Shown: in pieces, positions 41,660 to 51,400 of the stretch
Layout: every line of letters starts with the position of its first letter
How positions within the stretch are numbered: the first letter of the stretch is position 1
Assembly: GCA_946617675.1 (NCBI GenBank)
Contig: CAMOKH010000084.1
Coordinates: 1 to 59,979, forward strand
Direction: 5' to 3'
DNA from: an uncultured Prevotellaceae bacterium
GTDB lineage: Bacteria; Bacteroidota; Bacteroidia; Bacteroidales; Bacteroidaceae
DNA length: 59,979 nucleotides
Program-made: the position numbers and the translations under genes
Notes under the pieces: generated by a model
What the model was told of the DNA's origin: nothing
What the model saw: only the letters and a program-made list of their open reading frames with translations
Databases searched by the model: none

Positions 41660-42490
41660 TTAGTTCAAACTAACTGTAACACGCTCGCCCACGGTCTTGA
41701 ACGTCTTGCCCGTTTCGTAGACGCGGTCGGTGGCAGCATTATAGTAGAGTAGCCGGGCCTCCTCGCCCTCCTGCTTGCCGAACACGATGATGCGATGCTG
41801 GCTGGTATAGCCATTGCGATAGATGTGGCTGACGCCCCGGCACTCGTTGCCGATGACTACACCCAGCATATCGCCGTCGGAATGCTTGAGCCCATAGTCC
41901 TCGGGCACGAAGCCGACTTTGAGCCAGCTGGTGACCGGAAACTTGGTGGAGCCTAACACGATGTCGGGCAGGAACTCGGTGTCAACACCCTTCACGTTCT
42001 CGGGGATGAAGCGCCCCTTGCCTTTGATGCTGAAAGTCTGGTGGGTCTGGCTCGACCAGTATTTCAAGGTGGCCTCGACTTCCTGGTTGGAGTTCTCGTT
42101 ACCAAGCACCTTCAGGATGAAGAACGTAGCCTCATCGTCGGCAACATGTTCATCGGCAGGCTTCGCCGGATGGGCCACGGCCCGCAACTGGTCGCCGACA
42201 AACAGGGCCAGCATGTCGTCGTCGGAGATATAGGGCTTCAGTTCCTCTTGCATACGCACCATGAATATCATCCAGTTCTCATAGAGTGAGGGGTCAGGAG
42301 CCTGCCAGTCGGGGGTCGGCTCGTTGTACGTCAGGTCAATCGACCAGTCGGGCTTACCTACTGAGGCCTCTTTCAACGTGGCTCCCGGGCTGTCGCTGCT
42401 GTCGTCGTCGCTGCCGCATCCCCACAACAAGGTGATTGCGGGGATGAGCAAAAGCGTCAGGATACTCTTTTTCATATTCTTCTTTCTCAT
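41660..42490 (-). CDS. Lipoprotein, function unknown
   Basis: 276 residues; lipobox LLWGC (Cys25) followed by an Asp/Ser-rich linker (GSDDDSSDS). Met6 is an alternative start that gives a better signal peptide. The mature part contains 'GDQLRAVAHPAKPADEHVAD' and 'GDMLGVVIGNECRGVSHIYR', a repeated 'GD.L.... .G...RGV' pattern which recurs in the giant neighbour ('DIVGVFDNNGVCHGVANISY'), so the two may share a domain type. It lies 9 nt after the giant gene and 22 nt before the MAM-like gene in one operon. Confidence 0.7.
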   Translation of the reverse strand: MRKKNMKKSILTLLLIPAITLLWGCGSDDDSSDSPGATLKEASVGKPDWSIDLTYNEPTPDWQAPDPSLYENWMIFMVRMQEELKPYISDDDMLALFVGDQLRAVAHPAKPADEHVADDEATFFILKVLGNENSNQEVEATLKYWSSQTHQTFSIKGKGRFIPENVKGVDTEFLPDIVLGSTKFPVTSWLKVGFVPEDYGLKHSDGDMLGVVIGNECRGVSHIYRNGYTSQHRIIVFGKQEGEEARLLYYNAATDRVYETGKTFKTVGERVTVSLN

Positions 42491-42499
42491 ATTGCGTTC

Positions 42500-45400
42500 C
42501 TATTTAATCATAATCTTCTTACCCTGATGGATGTAGACACCGGGCTGCTTAGGCTTGCTGCCCAACCGGATGCCAGTGAGTGTGTACCAACCATCGGCGA
42601 CGGCCTGGACAGTGGTGAAGTCGATAGCCGTGGGAAGTTCGGGCTTGCCTATGATGGCATTGGCCTGATACGTCATCACCTCAGAAGTGGTGGCGATGAT
42701 GTCGCCCTCGCGCTCCAAGGCAAACCAGATGGGAGTGTCCTCGTCGCCGGCCACGCTGAGGTAGAAGATGCCCTCGTCGTCGGCACTGACTTCACCGCAC
42801 GGCTCACTGCCGGCGTAGGCCATCAGACGGTCGCCAGCCTGCGGCTCAATGCCTCTTGCACGGGCTGTCAGCGACATGGTGGCCCTGCTCTGCGTCCGTA
42901 CGGGTGTGGAAACGACCTCGTCGAGGAACGTGCTGGTAGGCTCATAGAACGGATAGGTGAACTGCGTTTCGTTGGCATCAGTTCTGTAGAGCATATAGCC
43001 CTCGCCGGGCTTCATATACTTCAGGCTGCCCTTCCACTGGCCTACGCCATTGGTCACTGTGTAGATGGCGTACTCATCGTGGCTCTTGATGACGTCGCCG
43101 TCCTTGGCCTTGTTGTTATAGTCGGTCAGGGCCGTCTGGACGGTCAGGTTGAGCATCGGGGTATAGCCAATGCTGTTCCACTTGTTGCCCACGGTGATGG
43201 TGCGGTCAGCCTTCTGCTTGATGAGCGAGCCAGACAGCTGGATGTTGACATCCTCCTGCACCTTGAAGAAGTAGGCGTGCTTGTAGTTGATGCGTGTCGG
43301 CTGATTACTGTCGGAAGTCATCCAGTGACCGTTGGTGTAGACGAGCACGGCACCCGACACGTTGTCGGTCATGATGTCGCCTTCGTGCAAGGGCAGACGG
43401 TCAAGCAGCGTGTTGAAGTCGCTCAGCTCATCCGACAGGAGGTTGAACGATACCCAGTTCCAGCCCTTGTAAAGTGCAATGGTCTGGATGTACTCCTCGC
43501 CACCAACGAGGAGCAACGGCTTGGCAGGCGAGCCGACGACCTTCGACGGTGAGAACTTGATGGTGTCGTTCCGCAGGTTGTTCTCGTCGCGTGCCGTCAG
43601 TGTCTGTTCCTTTCCTATCGAATGGTTCCACAGGCGGAAGTTGAGCGGGTGCTCGGTCGTCAGACTGTCGTAGACGGTGATGAACGCGAAGCTCTCGCCG
43701 GTATCCTCGCTGTACGAGATGTTGGCCACGCCGTGGCAGACACCATTATTGTCGAAAACGCCCACGATGTCGTCAGGCTCAACGTCAATCTCATTGTTGA
43801 GCATCACGCGGGCGGTGATGTTCATCGAGTGCTGACGCAGGGCACGGTCAACGCCGTTGGTCCACTCAGGCTGGTTGCCGTTAACCTTCAGTGAGAGGAC
43901 GATGGGCTCCGAGAGTCCGTTCTCGTCGGTCAGATAGATAATCTCGTCGAAGCTGCCCACGTTCAGGTCTTTGTTCACCGTGAACGTGATCCACTGCTCC
44001 TCAGTAGGACTGATGGTGTTGGTGCGCGGACTTACCGTCAGCCATCTCGGATAGTTCTCGACGGTGAAGGTGTGGCTCACCTGGCTGTTGTTCTGGATGG
44101 CCACCTCGAAGGTGGTCTCGTTGCCGTAGGCCTGCTCCATCTGTACGGTCTTCTGCTTCCAGCGCAGCGGGTTGCGGTCGACGAAGAAGCAGGCAGTGGC
44201 AGCCGATGCCATGTTGTTGCCGTTCTTGTCGGGAATCTCGCGCATGGTCACATAGATGTTACGCTTGTTGATCTTCTCGTCAGAGTTGTTGATGTTCACC
44301 AGGATGGAGTGGTCGCGGCCCACGAAGCTGAAGTTCAGGTTGTGCAACTCCTGCTCAGGCATGACGGGGGCGCCACCGGTCTGGTCGATGTGACCGAGTA
44401 TAGTCTGCGGCTCGTCTGTGAAGAGATAGTCGCGCTGGGGCGTGGTGGTAGGCTGCTGGGTAAGCGGGTCTTTCTCGTAGATGACCTCTCCATTCTCGTC
44501 CTTATAGACTTTTTTGCTGTAGACGTAGGGCTGCGTCACGATGTCGTTGTCCTTCGAGCGCTCCTGACGCTGGAAGCCTATGTAGGTGAGGAGTCCTGCC
44601 TCGTCGCCCTGCGGACTGCGGGTGCTGAAGCTCTTGATGAGCGTGAGCGGCAGTGCCTGGTCGAACAGGCAAATCTCGTCGAGGCTGCCCTCTAAGTAGT
44701 TGGCTGCGTCGAAGGTCTTCACGTAGCCACCAGCTACACGGTCGTACACACAGCTGCCGAGCATGGGATGGCCGCCGCTGATGCCTCCGAGCGTTTCAGG
44801 CTCAGCTGAGGCAACCAGCGTCTGGTCGATGTAGATGTTCAACACGTTCATGGCGCGGTTGACGGTCATGGCATAGTGATGCCAGTCGCCGTCGGTCCAT
44901 TGGCCTGGTATGAGCATCTCCATGCCGTTGGTGCGATACTTCAACTGGTCGCTTTCGAAGCCAATGAAGAACTGGTTCTCCGAGCCTTCATCCTCAGCAT
45001 GGCCGGAGCCGTTGCTGATGAGAGTGCCGTCAGCGTCGGTCTTGAACCAGAACATCAGCGTATAGTCTTGCTCCGACGTGCGGTTGATGGCCATCTGGTC
45101 GAGCGCCACGCCCTTGTCGGAACGATTCAGGTGGAGCGACATACCGCCCGGCTTCGCCCAGGCCACACCGCTGCCAATCTGCAGCGTAGCACCCTGAGCC
45201 TTGTCAACGACATAGTCGCCATGTCCTTCGTCCATGGGCCAGTAGTCCATCAGACCCTTTTCGTAACCTGTCAGGCGCTTGTTGCCATAGGTGGTGCCTA
45301 TCTGTCCGCCGTTCAGGGCACGATACCACAGCTTGGCCTCCATCATACGGCCGCGGTAGTAGCTGCGGCTGCGGGGGTTAGCCTCGTTGGTCGAACCGAA

Positions 45401-48400
45401 GATGATGACGCCGGTGCCGGTATAAGCCTCCTCCAGCTGGAAGGTGCCGATATTCACGCCGCCGTTGAAGAACTGCAGTTGTCCGGAGCCTCCCTCAGCT
45501 GTTGGCTGGCTGATGACCATTGCCACCTGGGTGAACTCACCCGCCTTGAACGTACTTGTCGATATATATTCCGCGTCGTTGACCTTTGCCTTCAGACGGT
45601 TGTCGGCGGTAACCCACAGCTGCAGCTTCTTGCCGTCGCTGCCGTGTGAGAAGAGCGGCATTTCCTCGCCTGTATCGTCGGGACGTATCATCAGGTCGAT
45701 GGTGATGTCCTTGTCGGCAAAGTTGCGTTCAGCCTCTGACTGTACACCGCCTTTGCCATCGAACTGCAGCGAAATGTCGTTGGTCACGGCATCGTTGTTC
45801 ACCTCGCCTTTCACCTCGAAGTTGGTGATGCTGCTCAGGTAGTTGTACTCGATGTCCTCAGAGAAATTGAACACGATGTTCTCGCCGGCCCCCAGAATGC
45901 CGTTCACAGGCTCGGGCGTACCAAAGAGTTGCGGGCGGCGCGTGTCCTTCACGCCACTCATCACCTTCGACGAGGTGGTGAGGAAGTCGTTGCCGTTGCG
46001 GCAGTAGAGCACGGCGCGCAGGTCGTAGGCCTTCTCCATCTGCACACCCTCGCCGTAGAAGTGGGCGGTGATGTTGCCGTTGGCCGGTATCATCTCCTTC
46101 ATGCCGCTGGCCTTGGCCATCAGCGTGGAGTCAGCATAGTATGAGCAGAGGTTAGTCCAGAAATCCTCGCCACGGGCAGACTCCTTGTACTGGAACTCGA
46201 TGTGGTCGAAGTTCTTCTGGTGCTTGTCGAAGCCGCTGATGACCACGGGGATGAAGTAGCCGCGCTGGTTGTCATACTCGGCGTCGGTGTTCATAATCCA
46301 TTTGTCAGCGGGCGAGGCGATGTCGATATTGCCCGCGGTACGGAGGAAGTGGACGTCGAACGACACCTCGTCGGCCAGCGCTCCTTGGTAGCCGCCCAAC
46401 GGCCTCACACCTAAGGTCAGTCCTTCGTAGTCGAAGTCCTCGCCAGCCACCACCTCAATTACCTTCTGCACCACGGTGCCGGGCAGCAACTTGACGGTGA
46501 TGCCGCTTTCAGTGAGGCCCTGTCCGTCAGCAAAGACCTTGGCACCATAGGGATTGGAGCCGTCCTTGAGATAGAGGATGCCGTATTGCAGCGGGCCGGT
46601 GACGGCATCGGGCTGCTCGCTCTCGTTGGTCAGATAGACGGTGAAGCGGGCGGGCTCGCTGTGGCTGACACCGCTGATGCTCTGCTTGTCGAGCTTGATC
46701 TTCGGATTCTCAATCTTCTTGGTGCGAGCATCGAGCACGTTGCCCGAGTTGTAGAACAACGCCTGGCGCTCATCTTCCCAAGGTTGGGCAGTGGCTCCGC
46801 CACGGGTGCGGTAGACGAAGCTGACGGGATAGAGCAGCGAGGATACATCGTTGGTCATGGCCAGTGCGTCCTTGCCCATATCGGTCATGCCGAAGTAGGT
46901 CAGGCTCGATGACATGTCTCTGAAATCGGGGTCTGGTACATCTTCTTCTTCCTCCTCCTCGCCGTTCTTTTTCTTCTCCTCCTGAAGTTTCTTCATCATA
47001 TCCATGGCAATGACCGTGAGGGGCTGGACGTGGTAGACATCGACATCAAGGTGACTCATGGGGTTCATCTTGATGTTGAAACTCTCCTTGCGTGAGACAA
47101 CAGTTTCGCTCTTACCCCAGTCGGTGACATCGAGGTCAAAGACAGGGCTGACGTTGAATTTAACGTGGAATCCCGGGAAGTCAATCTCGGTGCCATTCTG
47201 ATTCAGGTCGTTATTTGTCTTATTGCTCGTCTTCTTGTTAATCCATTGGAAGAGGGTCTTTACCAGAGATGGGCCGAAACCGCCTAAGACATTGAGTATC
47301 GCGAGCGATTTTGAGTTAAGTTTTGGTGCGCCTATCATGAAGGGCAGCTGCGAGTGCATGCCCATCACCATGCGGCTGGTGAACTCCTCGCCGTAGCTCA
47401 CCTGTCCGCCACCGTCCAGGCTGTAGTTGGCTGCCAGGTCGACGACGTTCTGCTTCTGCATCTCGTTGGTGCTGATCATCTCTACCCAGGACTGCACGAT
47501 GCTCCAGTTGCCAGCCACGGAGTCGCGCAGATTCTCTGTATTCCAGCCCTGCGGCACGTGGATGACGTAGCTCATGTCGGGATCGTCGGCCTTGCCCGGC
47601 TGGTAGGCATTGAACACGCTCTCGCCGTCCTTCATGTTAGTCACGGCAAAGTCGGGGCTGTCGGCAGGCACCAGTGAGCGGTACACCAGCTGCCCTGTGG
47701 CGTTGGCCTTGGCCTGAGCTTCCTCGGCAGAGCCGATGAACATCATGCTGCGCGACTGCTCGATGAGGCTGGGTATGATCTCGTTGAGGATGTGCTGCTG
47801 GGTGTAGACGAACGACGACTTTACCTTGTTGCCGGCCGTGAGCGACTCGTCGCGCACCAGATGGTAGAGCGTGCCGTCGGCGGCACGGCCTTGTGCTATC
47901 TCAAGCAGGGTGCCGCTGAGGCGCATGCCTGCTATGGAGTAGGTGCCACCCACGCGTGCGGCCATCTGCTGGAACACGTTGTCGGGAATGGCACGGATGG
48001 TGCTGGCCGGAGTCACTATCATGTTACCCATTGTGCCGATGTAGAGGTCGGCGGGAGCACCCACCATCGAGGGTTCGGCACTGGTGCTGATGTCCTGCTT
48101 CAGCGTGGCGGTATAGCTGACATCCATCGTGTTCTTCATACGGTATATAATGTCGAAGTCGAAGAGTTCGATGTTCTTTGACATATTGAGCGTACCATAT
48201 TCCGTGGCACTGGCGACGGAAACCACGCCAAAGTAGTTGTCGAGTTTCTTGCCAACCTCCATGCCGAGCGACGAGCCTACGCGCAGGCTCATATCCATGC
48301 TGAAAGCCGTGGTGAGCGTGCTGCCACGACCCAGTGTAGCCGAGCTGTAGGCTCCAGGCGGGTCGCGCAGGATGTCGAGGCACTGCGGGTTGTCGATGCT

Positions 48401-51400
48401 GATGACATCCTTGGCCGAACCGTTGCGGAAGATGTTGAGCACGTAAGCCTGGATGGGCTTCGCCTCGTAGGTGGTGCCGTCCTGCGTGAGCGTCATGGTG
48501 ATGGTGCGCAGGGCATCCTTGCCAGTGAGCAGGTAGGGCAGCTCGTCGACAGTGATGATGACAGTGCCCTCGCCGTTCTCGTCGAGCTGCACCACCTGGC
48601 GGTTGTTCTTTATCAGCATGTCGTTCTGCACGGTCACCTGTCCGCCGCCGACCTTCACTTCGTCCACGATGCCACTGTTCTGGTCGTTGTTCCAATAGTA
48701 GCGCTCCACGGCAGAGAGCTTGGTGGGATATTGCATATAGAGGCTGTAGACGGGATAGCCGAAGGTGTAGCTGACGCCTCCGTCTTCTTTCTCTTCGGCC
48801 AGAGGTATCTTGAGCGACGTGCCGTCCACCTGCTTGTACTTGTAGTATTTGTCGCCAAGATAACTGAACGAGTCGTAGGTCTGCTGCTTATACGTCAGTT
48901 CTACGGGGTTGTGGTAGATGCGGCTGTACTTGGCATTGTAGGACACGACGGGATCTTCCAGCGTACCGCCGGTCTGTGTGGTGAAGCGTCCGATGACGGT
49001 GTCGCGCTTCTCCGTGAGACAGTCGGTCAGGTCGATGACCTCGCTCACCATGCCCTCCTGGAACAGGGTGGCATAGCCGTCGCTGTAGATCTGCTGCACC
49101 TTCCAGCGCACGGGGGGCAGTTCCAGGCGGTACTCGCCGGTCTTGGAGTCGGGCCACACCTCCATGCGCTTGCGGGTGGTGTGCACACGGGTCATGTATT
49201 CGTGGTCAGAGTTGTCCTGCTCATGGGCGATGGTGTAGTCGGAAGTAGTCTTCTCAGGGTTAAGGTTGTCGTAGACCAGCCACGACGTGTTGTCGCCTTC
49301 TAAGCTGAGCACCATCTTCACGCCGGTGCCTAAGTTGTTGTGCGAGAGGTTGTGGTCGAGCGGCAGGTTGCCCTGCGTGTCGCCACCCACGATGCGACCG
49401 ATGAGCTTCACCTTCGTGTCGTCGTAGAAGTAGATGTTCTCCACGTCGCCCTCGAAGTTATAGCCACCGCTGCTCTTGAAGTAGCCATCGTTGGTGAAGT
49501 GGTGGCCGTCCATAACAGCCTGTATGGTGTTGGTGCCGCTGATGACATAGAACGAGAACTTGCCCTCGAAGTCGGTCTCTAAGGGCTTGCTGCCTCTCAT
49601 CACCGGCTGGCCGTTCAGCAGGAAGCCGGCACCCTTGACGGGTATCGACGTACCGTCGTACATCACGAAGCCCGAGAAGCGTTGGCCACTGGTGACGACG
49701 AAGGCCTTCAGCTCCGTGTAGTTGCTCTCGGCATTGAACGTCACGCCGTAGCTCTCTACCTCAAGGCCCAGATTGCTGGTGCTGACGGGCGTGACCTGAT
49801 AGGTGATGCTGTTCCTGCCAAGGTACGACAGCTCGTCGGCCTCGAAGTGTCCATTCTCGTCGGTGACAGCCTGGACGCTCACGCTGTTGTCGTCGGAACT
49901 GATGTTGACCGTGATGCCAGCCACGCCGGTGCCGTCGGGGAACTGGATGCGCCCCTCCACCTTGCCAGTGTGCTTGCAGGCGCCTTCCACTTCGTCAGAG
50001 TTGTTGAAGCTGAGGCCCTCGCAGTCCACTGCCGAGTACACCTTATATATATATGTATAGAGTGGCGATACGGTGGTGTCCTCCCACGACATGGTCATCA
50101 GCGTGTCGGCCACAATCTTGTAGGCCGTGTCGGGCTGGCCTTTTATCTTACGCTTCACCTGGAAGTAGTCAACGGCATCGCCGTCCATATCCCATGTCAG
50201 CACGACACTGCTCTGGCGTGTCTCGGCCATGACGGTCTTGCTGACGCGGCCCGACACCTGGAAGTAGAGCCTGTCGGCGGGCACCTCGGCCTCATAGTAG
50301 GCCGTGTCGGCCATCGCAATGAGTGGCGATGTGCCCCGGCTGACTATCAGTTCCACCTCGCTGTTGACGCATGAGCGGTTGAGGGAAACTTCCTTCTTCC
50401 GCTCTGCCACCTCTGAGGTGCTCACGGGGTAGTCGACAGTTTCCACCAGCTGGCCGGCACGATTGTAATTCTTGAGGCGCAGCGTCATGGTGGCGCGGTC
50501 GTCCCAGATGTACATCACGTTGCCTGTAGGCTCACTGGCCACGGCCACGGGCACGACCTTGCCCTGCCACACCGTCCATGCCGAGCCTAAGGCTGCGGTG
50601 AGCTGGTCGGCGGTCATGTTGCTGGCGTCTCGGCCTTGCATCGACGAGCCAATGAGGTTGATATAGTAGCCCATGTCCGACTGAGCTATTCCGGTGATGA
50701 AATTATCGGAATCATCTGTTGAGGCCAGCCTCATGCTGCCCGCCATCAGGCAGTTTTCGAAGGTGGAATAGCCGCCTGACGTTGCATGACCCACGAAACC
50801 GCCGCAGTAGGTGGCATTGCGGTCGCTGATGATACCATCGAAACGGCAGTCAATCATTCGCTGAGTATGAGTGCCGCCTATCTCGCCCACGAAGCCGCCG
50901 TGGAAGGCCTTCTTGTCAACTTCGTCATAGCGGTCGCCATAGATGGTGGCACTGCTCCAGCAGTTGATGATATTCGCGTCATACCCCATTCCGATGAGGC
51001 TGGCTCCATACCGCTGCTGGCCAGCGTCGACGGTGCCCATGATGCGCAGGTTGCTGATGGTGGCCCGGTCCACGTAGCGGAAGGGAGCCACATGGTCGCT
51101 GCCGTCGCTCTGCAGACTGAGGTAAATGATGTGGCCGCCGCCGTCGAAGGTGCCCTTGAAGGCGGTCTCCATATCGAAGCCCATCATCCGGCTGACGGTG
51201 ATGTCGCTGCTGAGCCGATAGTACTTGTCGGCATATTCAGCGTTGTCGGTTTCTATCATGACGGCCATGTTGTCCCAATCGTCGCTGCTCTCGATGAGAT
51301 AGGGGTCAGACTCGGTGCCTGAGCCGGGCAGATAGTAGTATTGCGGCAGCTGATAGCTGGTGGCGAGCACGGGGCGCACCTCGCCAGTGTCCTGCCACCC